Of a stretch of 64,000 nt of DNA, positions 9,401-20,920 are shown piece by piece. A model generated the notes under the pieces. It was not told where the DNA came from and did not search any database. It saw only the letters and a list, made by a program, of their open reading frames with translations. The position numbers and the translations under genes are program-made. The DNA comes from Mesostigma viride (Eukaryota > Streptophyta > Mesostigmatophyceae > Mesostigmatales > Mesostigmataceae). How positions within the stretch are numbered: position 1 is the first letter of the stretch; each line of letters opens with the position of its first letter. Location: NCBI GenBank assembly GCA_009746045.1, contig RPFO01000103.1, positions 2,505,738-2,569,737 of the forward strand, in the 5' to 3' direction.

Positions 9401-12400
9401 AGGTGCCGTGGTCGCGCGTGACAACCGGTCAGTTGGTGCGTGGCCGACGGCCCCCTTGCTCCTCTCGATCTGGAGTAGAGGCCCCCTTGCTCCCACGCCA
9501 TCTCGAGTAGAGGCCCCCTTGCTCCCACGCGATCTCGAGTAGAGGCGCGCGAAGACGGAAGTAGACCCTTGCTTCCCCATGCCCCTACACGTGGTTACGA
9601 CTGACACTGTCACCTCCTTCCTGCCGCCGTCCCGCCACGGCATGCGGTCCGCAGGGGGAGCCGTACAACCAGGATGCCAAGACAAAGGAGGCCATCGCGG
9701 TGGGTGGCGCGCGTGGGTGGGAGTTGAGGGTGGGAGGCCCTCATGGTGGGTGCGCTGCGGATGGTTTGGACCTGTAGAGAGGGTGCACGACTCTGTGCTG
9801 GCTGGCGGCGGTGGCTAAAGCCATGCCCTGTGCTGGCTAGTGGTGCTGGCGTTGTGCGGTGTCCGGTATGGCTTCCGCCCCGCTGCGTGCTCCCCCACCC
9901 CCACCCACCGCGCGTGCTGCTCCCCCACCCCCACCCACCGTGCTTGCCACCCTCTACACCGTGCTTGCCACCCTCTACACCGTGCTTGCCACCCTCCACA
10001 CCGTGCTTGCCACCCTCTGCAACGTGCTTGCCACCGCCTTCTACACCGTGCTTGGCGCCCTCTACACCGTGCTTGCCACCCTGTACACCGTGCTTGCCGC
10101 CCTCTACACCGTGCCTGCGGCCCTCTACACCGGGCTTGCCACCCTCTACACCGTGCTTGCCACCCTCTACACCATGCTTGCGGCCCTCTACACCGTGCTT
10201 GCCACCCTCTACACCGTGCTTGCCACCCTCAACACCGTGCTTGCCACCCTCTACACCGTGCTTGCCACCCTCTACACCGTGCTTGCCACCCTCTACACCG
10301 TGCTTGCCACCCTCTGCACCGTGCTTGCCACCCTCTACACCGTGCTTGCCAACCCCTACACCGTGCTTGCCACCCTCTACACGGTGCTTGCCACCCTCTA
10401 CACCGTGCTTGCCACCCTCTACACCGTGCTTGCCACCCTCTACACCGTGGTTGCCACCCTCTACACCGTGCTTGCCGCCCTCTACACCGTGCTTGCCACC
10501 CTCTACACCGTGCTTGCCACCCTCTATACTGTGCTTGCCACCCTCTACACCGTGGTTGCCACCCTCTACACCGTGCTTGCCACTCTCTACACCGTGCTTG
10601 CCACCCTTTACACCATGCTTGCCTTCCTCTACACCGTGCTTGCCACCCTCTACACGGGGGGTCTCTCCCGCCTGCTCTGGGTGTGTCGCACGCCGCGTTG
10701 TGGGGTGTGTCCTCCCCATCGGTGTGGTCTCCGTTCTCCCTCTCCATAGCCCCTCGTCCATGCATGCCGACACTTGGTCCTGCTGCCCCTCACGCTGCCC
10801 CCTGTCCCCTGCCCCCCATCCCTCATTCCCCCTCAATCTCTTCCCCAACCAGACCAAGAAGAAAGGCATCCAGGAACACTCGTGGAAGCCGTCCAGCCCC
10901 GCACGCCGAGGGTACGTTGGGCAAAGGCATCAGAATGGGCATGCAGAAGGTATGTGGGGCACGGGCACCCCAACGGGCACGCAAGGGGTACGTGGGTGTA
11001 GGGTCTAGGGTGTAGCGTACAGGGGGCAGCACAGGAAGGGTGCATGTGGCGCCAAGCATGTGTGTGGCGTGAAGGGCATGCCAAGGGTGAATGTGGTGAA
11101 CCCTGCTGGCTCATGGTCCAGGGGACGTTGCCCCGTGCACCTTCCGGCTCAGCATGGGGGTGGCATGCTGGTGTATGCGCGGGGGAATAGGGACAAAGTA
11201 GCATGCTCAGGTGCTTGTCGGGGGGGCTGGGGGGCCCTGTTTGATGCGGACAGCGGACAGCGGACAGGGGCCTGGGAGCCGCGGCACAAAACCAGGTATC
11301 AGGCAGGCGTGCGGTTGGAAGCGAAGAATGCCACCACTGGGTGTGCGCTGGTCGCCTTGCAGATGCCAGCACTTATGCCCGCGTTGCGTGTGGGGTGATT
11401 GTGGGGGCCACTGGGCTGAGGGCCGTGGGTTGGCTTGGTTTGTGGCGCCGCACCTCCACCAGCCGGATCTTGTGCGGCTCCCAATTGGCTGTCGTGCAAG
11501 GCAGCTCTTGTGGCTGGCTCGTGTGCGCCCTGGCTGCTCGCCTTGGCTCCGCCCAGCAACGCTGTCAAAGATGGCCGCCGTTGTGTGCGCACTGCGTTGC
11601 GGATCCCAAGGTCTTGTGCATGCTGTGCATGAAGGATGACAGTACCACTTGCATGCGTGTTGCCAGCGTGGCGCTGCTCTGCCAGAGGAGTTAGGGTAAG
11701 CGAAAGGAGAGGGGGCCAAGGAAAGAGATAGGGCCGATAGGGCCCAGGAAAGAGATAGGGCCGATAGGGAGAGGCGGCCAGCACCGCTAGAAGACATTGA
11801 GCCCCCTCAGGGGCCTCAACAGCTCCTTCCCTCCCTCATCTGGCATAGCAGCGCAGCTGTCATGGCTCATAGAGCGGGCTGGCGTCCTCCTCTGCGTGCG
11901 TGCATATGCGCGTGACCATTGTGTCATGTGTTCACGGCAGTAGTTTGAACACAGCAGTGGCGTGATCTCAACAGGAGAACGCTGCCTCTGGGTGCGCCCG
12001 CTGATCGCGACAAAGGCTTCGTGTACACGTATGCGGACGCATGTGTGTGTGCATCGTTCTGCGCTTGTATGCGGGCACTTGCTTACGCGCAATGTGCTGG
12101 CCCAATGTGTGCGCTAGCTTAACGTGTGTGCACAACGCCTGCGCGCTATAACCACGAGCGCGTGCTCATGGGTGCGCGTGGGCATGGGCATGGGTGTTTG
12201 TGGTGTTCATGTGCGCGTGCGCGTGCGCATACGCGGCCAGCCCTGTCGGCTCCCACTACGGAACCATCGGCAAGCTGCCGCCGCACGAGAAGGAGTTTGA
12301 TCTAAAGGTGAGGGGCCCTTTGTTTTTTTTTCTTTGAGGGGGGGGGGGGGATATTTGGACCGAAAAGGTGAGGGGCCACCCTTTGAGGTGAGGGTGCAAG

Positions 12401-15400
12401 GATTTTTGGATCGAAAGGTGAGGGGCCCCCTTTTTAGGTGAGGGCGAGGGGGTCATCTGGATGTAAAGGCGAAACGCCACTTTTTGTACTAAGGGTGCGG
12501 GGCACTTTGATTTAAAGGTGAGGGGGGTACTTGCATTTGAAGGTGAGGGGGCGTCTGGTGTTGAACTATGTGCAGATGTAGGATGCACGCCCCCAGGGAG
12601 GGCGCGCTGCGGCCACAAAAAGGACCTCATCTTGATGGAAATGCGCGGCCCCGGTGTTGTATCTAGGTTCCCGTGTTGTGTCGGCCGGTAGGTGCATCGG
12701 GGAGGGAGGTGGCAGGGTGGGAGAGGCAACTCCCTGCACGATGTGTGCATGTGTGGCAAACAAGGGCCACACAGGCACACAACTATGGGCTCAAGCGTGC
12801 CATGTGCCTGCTCCACCCATGGTGTTCTCATGGTCTATTCATGGTCTACTGACCGTCTACTCATGGTTCATTCACCGTCTACTCATGATGCGCTCATGGT
12901 CTAGTCACGGTCTACTCATGGTCTACTCATGGTCTATTCATGGTTGCTGGGGAGGTTCACCTGCCTTCACCACGCTTAATGCCGAACTTTGTACAGTCCT
13001 TGTAATTACGGCATGCCACTAGATAAAGATAATGTTTTCTACTGAGATCAGCTAAAGGTGTGTGCACGTAAGTCATTATGTGCTGGCTGTGTTTATCCCT
13101 CAGTTGAATCCAGGGCCCTCTGTTTCTGCCTCGGTCAATGGAGGCCATTGCCGGCCATGGCCTTGAAGAGTGGCCATCGCGTGTGACCGCTGGACCCGCT
13201 GTGCCTCAATTCCTTGCGCCCTCAACCGTTATGGGTGTGCAGGACCAACAATCATGCTGGCGTTCCTCAACCGCCCTCATGGCGTTCTCATACCTGCTCA
13301 TGCTGTGGTCTGCGCGCCGAGCTGTTCCCCCCTCGATTGCCCCTCATCACCCCTTCTTGTGCCCCCCCTTCGCCCCTTCTTGTGGCCCCCCTTAACCCCT
13401 TCTTGTGCCCCCCTTCACCCCTCCTCGTGGGCAGGAGCTCAAGAAGGGCGACATCAAGCCAGGGCCTCGCAACATTGTGACGTGCCCACCAAAGAAGGGC
13501 ACATACGGCGTGCTGGGAACGACGCTTGGGGAGAAGCAGGGCACCGAGGGGGTGCGTGGGAACGGGGGAATGGCGTGGGCATGTGGGAATGTGCCTAACT
13601 GGCTGGATGCATGCCTCATGACGTCCAAGGCCACAGGCATGCGACCTGGCATGAGCTTGTCCACGACACCGTGCAGCGCAAGACCTTGCGCCGCATGACT
13701 TTCAAGGTCTTGCGCTTGCACGCTGTCTTGGACCGCTACCACGCTAACTATAGAAGCGACAAGTGGCCACAGCCGGCCTGTACCGTGCATTGTCGCGTCC
13801 GGTCTTCTGCCCACTACCTGTCAACAATTTTCACTATTCAACAACCTGCCCGTTTGGCTACCTGTGCCCACCCACCTGCCTGTGCCCATCCGCCTGCCTG
13901 CGCCCACCCACCTGCCTGCGCCCACCCGCCTGCCTGCGCCCACCCGCCTGCCTGCGCCCACCCGCCTGCCTGCGCCCACCCACCTGCCTGTGCCCACCCA
14001 CCTGCCTGCGCCCACCCACCTGCCTGTGCCCACCCACCTGCCTGCGCCCACCCACCTGCCTGCGCCCACCCGCCTACCTGCGCTTATCCGCCTGCCTGCG
14101 CCCACCCACCTGCATGTGCCCACCCACCTGCCAACCCACTTGTCCCCTTGACGACGCGCCAGGTGGCGGGCGAGTACAAGCACATGCCGGAAGACTACGA
14201 GATGCGGCGACGCACGCTCAAGGTAAGGCACGGCCGCCCCATGGGGGGTGGGGGGGGGGCGCGTGGGGGTCTTGGGGTGGGTGCGGCGCGCGGGGGGGTT
14301 GGGGTGGTTGGGCTGCCTCTATATTGGGGGGTTGAAAGGGTGAAGCGGTGTGGGCGTCTGTGACTGGCCGAGGGAAGGGGTGTTGGCGTGCAAGGATGCT
14401 TCTGTGTATGAAGAAGGGCATGTGTGGGCAAATCTACTGTCACAGCCAGGTCGCGAATGCCAGCGGTGGAACTGGGGTGCCTTGCTAGCTATTGACGCCC
14501 ACCCTTTGCCTGCAGACACCACCTTACCAGCGAGGCACTGGTGTTTCTACAGCGCTCGCGTCGCCGGCAGCCCACAATCCTGCAACTGCGTGCGCACATA
14601 AAAACTAGGCCAGGTGTACACATAGGCCAGGTGTACACATAGGCCAGGTGTACACATAGGCCAGGTGTACACATAGGCCAGGTGTACGCATAGGCCAGGT
14701 GTACGCATAGGCCAGGTGTACACATAGGCCAGGTATACACATAGGCCAGGTGTACACCTAGGCCAGGTGTACAGATAGGCCAGGTGTACACATAGGCCAG
14801 GTGTACAGATAGGCCAGGTGTACACATAGGCCAGGTGTGCGCATAGGCCAGGTGTACACATAGGCCAGGTATACGCATAGGCCAGGTGTACACATAGGCC
14901 AGGTATACGCATAGGCCAGGTGTACACATAGGCCAGGTGTACGCATAGGCCAGGTGTGCGCATAGGCCAGGTGTACGCATAGGCCAGGTGTACACATAGG
15001 CCAGGTGTACACATACTACTGTACAACCTGCAACTGTGTGCATGTGTTTATGGGGTGCGCAATATATTGCGTCCGTGCTAGTTTGTTGCCACATATGGAA
15101 GCTGCGATGCGTGCGCTTGTGCGTGCCTGCCCCCATGCTTTGCGCTTACCTCGATGGCCCTGTGTTTGCTCTGTGTGCCCTTCACCCACCTGTGTTTGGT
15201 CGTGTATCTATGCCCGCGTGTGTCCATTTCTGCGCCCGCTGGCGGTTGCCGTTGCGGCCGTTGCTGCTGCTTCTGCTGTTGCCCTTGTTTTTGTGGCCAG
15301 GCGGAACTGGCCGCGGAGCGCAAGGCGCGTGTCAGCGACAAGCCCTTCAAGCCGTCATCGCCCGCCAAGCACGGCGGCTTTGGTGTCCCAGGGACCACCC

Positions 15401-15509
15401 TGTCGGGCAAGGGCCAGGGTGTCGTGGGCGAATACAAATACATCGGTGCGTTGGGGGGAGATGCGTCTGTGTGTGTGTCTGTGTGTCTGTGTGTCTATCT
15501 CGGTCTCTC

Positions 15510-15581
<72 letters not shown>

Positions 15582-17977
15582 TGTGTGTAAAGCGGCGGTT
15601 TCACAAGATGATTGATGTCGTCATCCCAGACACAGGCCTTGTCTGTCTAGATATGATTGTGACACGTCCGACCTTGCTTGTTCCACATACGGCTGCGGTG
15701 CCCTGTACCTGCCTTTGCAGACCGTCCGACTAGGCCATTGGCTGTGTGTCTGGAAGCCCCCGTCGAGCATGTGTGCTGTGTCATGCATAAGCAGACGCAT
15801 GCGCGCCCTTATCTCCTCTCACGCCATCTGTCCATTGCGCACAGGTGCTCCCACGCATTCATACGCTTCACACGTGCAAACGTTTGTTCTATTCCACTTG
15901 CGTGTCCTCGGCCCCCACCCATGCTCCACGCACGCATGTGCACATAAAAAACACGTGGCGCGCGCCGCGTTTTACAAGCTTGCCCACATTTTCAACCGTC
16001 TGCCCACCACCCATATGCATGGCGTGGGCCCACCACTGAAACTCACTCACGGCGGCGTTGCAGAGTGCCCACCCGAGAAGGCGCCACCCCACAAGAAGCT
16101 GGAGGCCGGCGCGTTCAAGCCATCTAGCCCAGCCAAGTCGGTGCGTGGTCCGGCAGCGTGTGTGAGGTCCATGCATTGTGAGGCTATGTACAAAGCCCAG
16201 CCAAGGCAGTGCCTGACTTGACAGAGATGTGATGTCCATGGAACTGTGGTTGCAGCAGCCCAGCCATGCCGGGGCGTGGTCTTGAAGCTTGTGGGAGGCC
16301 CATGTATAAAGCCAGGCCATGTCCAAGGGTATGTTGCCATACTGCGACGTGATCATGGCTGCAACAGCATGGCCAGGACAGCAGGTGGTTCGCGCCTGTA
16401 GCACCCACTATAGCACCCACTACGATTATGACGACTAGGGCTATCACTGCTATGACTGCTGCTGTTAATTGTGGTACTACTATCACTACTAGGTATACGG
16501 CTAGGTCTACTACTTGTACTTATGCCACCTTATACTGCTTATGCTGCCACATATATCACCCGACGTCTCCATCAACCTCCACGTTTCCCGCCCATTCTTC
16601 CCTTGTGTGGCCCAGGGCCCCCTGGCCACCCTGTCCAAGTTCCCCGAGTACATCCCCGACCCTGAGACGGAGCGCATCCAGCGCGAGAAGGCGGCGATCA
16701 AGGTGGGTGGCGCACGGCATGAGGAAGAGGGGCGAGGGGAGGTGGGTGGCGCACGGCATGAGGAAGAGGGGCAAGGGGAGGTGGGTGCCAGCTGGCATGA
16801 GGAAGAGGGGCAAGGGGAGGTGGGTGGCAGCTGGCATGGGGAAGAGGGGCGAGGGGAGGTGGGTGGCGCACGGCATGAGGAAGAGGGGCGAGGGGAGGTG
16901 GGTGGCGCACGGCATGAGGAAGAGGGGCGAGGGGAGGTGGGTGGCGCACGGCATGAGGAAGAGGGGCGAGGGGAGGTGGGTGGCGCACGGCATGAGGAAG
17001 AGGGGCGAGGGGAGGTGGGTGGCGCACGGCATGAGGAAGAGGGGCGAGGGGAGGTGGGTGGCGCACGGCATGAGGAAGAGGGCGAAGCGAAGGTGCATTT
17101 CACCTGGCAGAACAAAGAGGGAGGAGGGCTGTGGCGAGTGGGATGAATGACTTGCTGCTGTTCGGTGTGTAGGAAGGCAGATCAAGGTGGGTGCTGCCGC
17201 GGGCATGGTGGATGGTTGGTCTGCGGTGTGGGTGGGAACGGTAGTGAGGCAGCACCCAAGGCGACAAGGTAGGCCTCAAGGGTGGCGTCTGGGTGACACC
17301 TGGCACGGTGAAAGCGGGAGGAAATGTGGGTACCACCGCGCATGCTACGGAACGAGGAGGGTATGTGCACCGTGCGCGTGGAGGATGATATGTAATGCAT
17401 GATGCGTAGGCAGACCGCCAGCGGGTGTGGTGCCATGCACATGGTGGGAGGCAAGGCCAGCGTGGCCATGAGGGGGAGTGACGGCAGGCAGCAACCTTTG
17501 ACGAGAGACTTGACCTGAGAGGTAGTCCCAGGTAGTTGAATGCATCGGCGCAGGCGTGCAGTGATGCGGTGCTGCCACACGCTGGAAGCCAGAGCCCTCT
17601 GTCGCAGCCATGGCCATCATCCTGTGGCAGCAAAGCATGACCTGCCCTCAGAGGGGTCTTTCGTGTTTTTTTGAAATGGGTGCCGTGCACGACCAGCACA
17701 GCTACTTTGTTGTTACAAGCGGATGCGCTCACCATGGAGTAAGGGAGCTGTAATGGGTCGTAAGAAAGGATCCCAGGGGCCCATGTGTGAAATTCCTTGC
17801 TTCTTGTTCCATCACACATAAGTGCTTGACTGACACCTTTTCACCCTTGTTCTTTCGGGGTGGCCCCTTGTTACTTCCCAGGCGCATCGCGAACGTCTGG
17901 CGACCCAGCCCAAGTTCGTGCCACCCAACGTGGCAAAGAGCACCCCCACTGTCTCGATTGTTAGGAAGAATTTGTAA
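6470..17977 (+). CDS. CFAP96: Cilia- and flagella-associated protein 96 (C4orf47 family), 11 exons
   Basis: Exons: 6470-6542, 7542-7645, 9655-9699, 10853-10911, 12241-12307, 13435-13551, 14163-14222, 15301-15445, 16064-16140, 16616-16702, 17882-17977. All introns are GT-AG and phases match, giving 309 residues, close to the length I recall for the animal protein. Landmarks in order: YGTFSETGYLGVGDEY, FDKFKPLFEGEPY, HSWKPSSPAR, GSHYGTIGK, PPKKGTYGVLGTTLGEKQG, KPFKPSSPAKHGGFG, FKPSSPAKS and a C-terminal PTVSIVRKNL. The repeated F/W-KPSSP(A/G)K segments and the YYGTIG-like block are family hallmarks. Its molecular role is poorly known. It is associated with cilia and centrosomes. Coding sequence is 8 percent of the locus, and most introns hold a private minisatellite. 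Not every small exon boundary can be proved without a transcript. Confidence 0.88.
7015..7360. repeat. 24-bp minisatellite in CFAP96 intron 1
   Basis: About 14 copies of a unit of the form CCCTATTCCATCGTGTTC plus six bases. Because 24 is a multiple of three, it creates long spurious open frames on both strands. Confidence 0.95.
8799..9302. repeat. 85-bp minisatellite in CFAP96 intron 2
   Basis: About six nearly identical 85-bp units, each starting AGCGCAGGCATGGTGCTGAT. The spurious frames on the minus strand repeat with the unit. The intron before it (7646-8798) shows no gene-like content. Confidence 0.95.
9938..10660. repeat. 21-bp minisatellite in CFAP96 intron 3
   Basis: Roughly 34 copies of a 21-bp unit, GTGCTTGCCACCCTCTACACC with point variants. 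It gives seven-residue repeats in all open frames, including 300-420-codon shadows that I do not regard as genes. Confidence 0.95.
12308..12560 (+). repeat. Degenerate repeats of the exon 5 splice donor
   Basis: The exon 5 end plus donor, GATCTAAAG then GTGAGGGGCC, recurs in decayed form about five more times downstream (for example GATCGAAAG then GTGAGGGGCC near 12410). Units are about 50-60 bp. Several could act as cryptic donors. Confidence 0.7.
12815..12950. repeat. Short TCATGGTCTAC repeats in CFAP96 intron 5
   Basis: A run of roughly 12-bp units alternates between TCATGGTCTAC and ACCGTCTAC forms. It is imperfect and unrelated to the arrays in neighbouring introns. Confidence 0.75.
13857..14140. 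repeat. 18-bp minisatellite in CFAP96 intron 6
   Basis: About 15 copies of CCTGCCTGCGCCCACCCA-like units. The array ends just before the acceptor of exon 7 and forms a C-rich stretch of the kind expected ahead of an acceptor. Confidence 0.9.
14607..15015. repeat. 17-bp minisatellite in CFAP96 intron 7
   Basis: About 24 copies of AGGCCAGGTGTACACAT with A/G changes. Since 17 is not a multiple of three, the same 17-residue peptide repeat appears in all frames of one strand. Confidence 0.95.
15468..15590. repeat. (TG)n and (TC)n microsatellite in CFAP96 intron 8
   Basis: The intron begins with the donor at 15446 and within about 20 bp enters alternating TG, TC and TG runs. Confidence 0.95.
16703..17092 (+). 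repeat. 39-bp minisatellite starting at the exon 10 donor
   Basis: Ten units of 39 bp. The first base of the first unit is the first base of the intron: each unit starts GTGGGTGGC, the donor itself, and ends GGGGAG. The intron therefore opens with about ten candidate donors in a row. Confidence 0.92.
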
Positions 17978-18559
17978 TACCAGATTAAGAAAAATTTCTC
18001 ATACCGTTTTTGGGGCCAGGCATGACTATACTGCCTGTAACACATGGCAGTGCTGTAACACAGATATTTTTAGCCTGGCAGACATTCATTGTAGTGGTGC
18101 AGGTTCTTGTTGTTGATAGTTGCCTTTCTTTTTTGCTTGAACCATCTCGTAGAAATGACCGATAGTGTGTGGGACACTTGCCGATGACTATGTGGCGAGT
18201 ACCCGCGACTTATCTGGGGGTTCTCTTCTCGCTACGATGAGTTGTTTTATGTACAGTTTGGACTTGAGTAAAAGGCCTGGCTGCCAGGAACCACCTTTAT
18301 CTTTTGGATTGGTGAATGCGTAGAGAGGGATATGGAAGGCAGGAACGGTCTGAAGATTTGAGCCAGGGAGTCACGTGGCTGTTTTCTTCAAGACATTATT
18401 AACACTTTCATTTTTGAATGTGGAAGCGGAAACTATTGTTGCAACCTGCCCCCCAAGCTGGATTATCTTGCATTCCGTTGCTATTAGTGAATTAATTTCG
18501 AGTAATTATTTTATAGATAGTCGTTACTTTTGTGTAACTATTATAAAGACCGTATCTCC
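17978..18559. other. CFAP96 3' flank
   Basis: Non-coding. TGTAA, the usual green-algal polyadenylation signal, occurs at 18036-18040 and 18054-18058, about 60-80 nt after the stop. Nothing else is recognised before the LINE fragments begin. Confidence 0.6.
18036..18058 (+). terminator. Possible polyadenylation signals (TGTAA twice)
   Basis: Two TGTAA pentamers 18 nt apart lie at a suitable distance downstream of the CFAP96 stop. The role is inferred from the chlorophyte consensus. Confidence 0.45.
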
Positions 18560-19285
18560 CTTGTGATTATAAAGACCGTATCTCCCTCGCCTGGCACGCT
18601 TTACGTCAATACAGGGCCCGGTGGCGCAATAGCCCCACGGGCAAGCTAGAGAAACAGGACCTGGTCCTCCCTGTTCCCACGTACGGGGCCGAGACTTGGA
18701 CCCTCACAGCCGACCCTGCCAGAAAGCTGGACGGTGTGGTCACCAACATGCTTTGGTCAATTTTTCGTGTGGGATATGCTGTTCACGTCTGCAGTACGTG
18801 AGGACTTGTACCTCGGCATGCCACATATCACCAGCACCAGCAGCGGCGCCAGCACCAGCAGCGGCGCCTGCAGCTAGTAGGGCACTTAGCTCGAACCAAC
18901 CAGGTAGACACATCACGTGCCAAATCAGAAAATCAGAACATCACGTGGCCCCTCCGCAGGGCTGCACCCAGCTCAGCCTGGCCGGCACCTCCTCACGTGC
19001 ACGGGCTGGGCCCAGCAATGCTAGACGCCGCAAGGCCCGCACTTTCAAAGAACAGCTAGTAGAGGACATGGGGGGGCTAGCTAGGCCTCTACGTGATCTG
19101 GAATAAGATGATGGACAAGGCCAAGTGGGCTCAGGTCATAGAAGACAACGACCCCCCTCCAGTGGGGAAGCGCCCGCGTGTCTGCAAACGCGGGAAGCAT
19201 GCTACGCAAGACCCCCAGGGTCGTGGGCACCATAGTTAGATTGTTTTGTAGATAGATTAGACCGGTAGGACTGCGTGTACCCATC
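18560..19285 (+). mobile_element. LINE-A ORF2 C-terminus and 3' UTR fragment
   Basis: The translated block has ISLAWHALRQYRARW, VPTYGAETWTLTADPARKLD and HLARTNQVDTSR, all typical of the LINE ORF2 C-terminal region. It then has a basic, proline-rich end KMMDKAKWAQVIEDN with a stop near 19226. Frameshifts break it. The 3' UTR starts with TAGATAGATTAGACCGGTAGG and a few CATCC units, then gives way to another element. Confidence 0.7.
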
Positions 19286-20184
19286 CATCCATGCATGACG
19301 ACCTGACCCCCGCTCAGCAACAGCAGCGACGCGACCTGTGGCCGGAATACCTCCGCCATAAGCAGGACCCCCAGAAGCCCAAGGTGTACTGGAGGGGCGG
19401 GGACCTGATGATCAACCACAAGATGTGGACGCCCCCAGCGGGCTAGAATAGCAATAGCCCTAGCTTGTAACCATTGGAGTCACTGCCGCTAAGGCAGCCA
19501 TGCCTAGAATGTTTGCCTAGCTGTGCCAACATACCTAGTCACGTGCCGCCAACGCACGGTACACAACAAGCCATAGCCTTAGCCTAGTCCTAGTACAGCC
19601 ATGCTACGCCCTGGCTATGTTCAGATTACTTGCCCACGCTATACTTGTTATGCTACGCTTACATGGGTCTTATTGCACCCACAGTTTGCCGGATCGTTAG
19701 CGTGTCCGTTTAGCTACTCGCGCCCTTCTGTTCAAGGCCCTTGTCCTCAGCATCCTCCTTTATGGCTGCGAGGCGTGGACCCTGGACCAGGCGCTGAGCC
19801 AGCAGCTTGACGGCACCGTCACTCGAATGCTCCGTCATATCCTCGGCGTCCGCTACCAAGAACGCCGCACCCGGGCCGAGCTCTACTGCGAGCTCCCTCT
19901 TGTCACCCATACCATCCGACACCGCCGCCTCCTCTTTGCCGGCCATCTTGCCCGCACAGACCAGGTGAATGCCGATGTGGGCCCTGCCGGGGGGCTTAAG
20001 ACGGGCCAACCAGGTAGACACCTCCTCCTATGGCAGGGTCCCCTTGTCCCATCGCAAACCACTGGCAAACTTGCGCGCGCCGGGCACCGGCGCGGCGCGA
20101 CCCGGACCTATGTGACACAACTGCTTGAAGATGCCGGGCTTCTGGGACTATCCGTACTCCGCGCCCGCATGATTGACAAGGAGA

Positions 20185-20419
20185 TTTAATTAATTAATTA
20201 ATTAAACTCGTGCTCCCGTTGGGGAGTCACGGAGCACCGAAGTGCTTTTAATCCCTGTGTGTGCACTACAGGAGAAAGGGCAGAGACCCCCAGTCTCCTT
20301 CATGCCAAAGGCATGCCACAGCTGCATTCGGGCGCGCTAGCTAAATGGACACGCTAACGATCCGGCAAACTGTGGGTGCAATAAGACCCATGTAAGCGTA
20401 GCATAACAAGTATAGCGTG
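20185..20419 (-). mobile_element. 235-bp family-A insertion with 10-bp target duplication
   Basis: GACAAGGAGA is present at 20175-20184 and 20420-20429. Between them lies only a minus-strand family-A 3' end: UTR, first hairpin with a TTCG loop, second hairpin (20209-20231) and the (TTAA)n tail. Removing it restores the host LINE reading frame across DKE/KW. This is the third level of nesting at this site. Confidence 0.88.
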
Positions 20420-20429
20420 GACAAGGAGA

Positions 20430-20635
20430 AATGGGCTGCCATCTGCGATAAGCACCTTCCCGAGGGGTATGCCCCTGTTTTCTCCCCACGGCAATGCAAT
20501 GGCCCCGCGGCACGTTGCTAGAGAGGGTAGAAGTCCGCAGGTGGAGGTTATTGGTCCTGAGGATAGCCGCTACACTACCGCCTCGTCTGCCATTACAGTA
20601 GAGGACAGCTCGGATGAGGATTACATCCCCATCTA
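20430..20635 (+). pseudogene. Resumed ORF2 C-terminal end
   Basis: Downstream of the nested insertion the LINE frame continues with KWAAICDKHLPEGYAPVF. It has one internal stop before VEVIGPEDSRYTT and the acidic end, so it is not functional. Confidence 0.65.
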
Positions 20636-20920
20636 GTGCTTAACGGTTGGGGGATGATGCAGACGATATTTCTAAAAAAACTGTTGTGTAATTATTTTTC
20701 TAATGAGATTAGCATAGTACTCCGTGGCATGCCTTTGCGCATGACACGCAAGTACTTACTGACTTACTTACTAGCGCGCCCGAATGCAGCTGTGGAATGC
20801 CGTTGGCATGAAGGAGACTGGGGGTCTCTGCCCTTTCTCCTGTAGTGCACACACAGGGATTACAAGCACTTCGGTGCCCAACGGGAGCACGTGTTTAATT
20901 AATTAATTAATAAATCCAAG

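Larger units (their letters stand above)
19725..20770 (+). mobile_element. LINE ORF2 3' part nested in ORF1-only element
   Basis: ORF2 runs ALVLSILLYGCEAWTL, DGTVTRMLRHILG, GHLARTDQV and on to DKE, where it is split by an insertion. It resumes KWAAICDKHLPEGYAPVF and has an acidic end DSSDEDYIPI with a stop near 20636. One in-frame stop lies in the resumed part. The tail is a short (ACTT)n run rather than TTAA, so this is a different LINE family from A-D. Confidence 0.75.
19288..20915 (+). mobile_element. ORF1-only element (family A), interrupted by a LINE
   Basis: The ORF1 C-terminus DDLTPAQQQQRRDLWPEYL, followed by VYWRGGDLMINHKMWTPPAG, stops at 19446. The UTR follows as far as about 19724, where it is cut by a LINE, and resumes near 20771 with GCGCGCCCGAATGCAG. 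It ends in a deleted hairpin and a (TTAA)n tail at 20902-20913. The continuity of the two halves is shown by the uninterrupted copy on the minus strand at 20185-20419, which contains the joined sequence. Confidence 0.75.

Noticed and set aside
9610-11015. Frames of 300-420 codons on both strands in CFAP96 intron 3
   Set aside because: The 21-bp minisatellite keeps all frames open. The real exons here are only 9655-9699 and 10853-10911.
16428-17206. Frames of 120-240 codons around the 39-bp repeat
   Set aside because: The unit length is a multiple of three, which keeps frames open. Only 16616-16702 is an exon.
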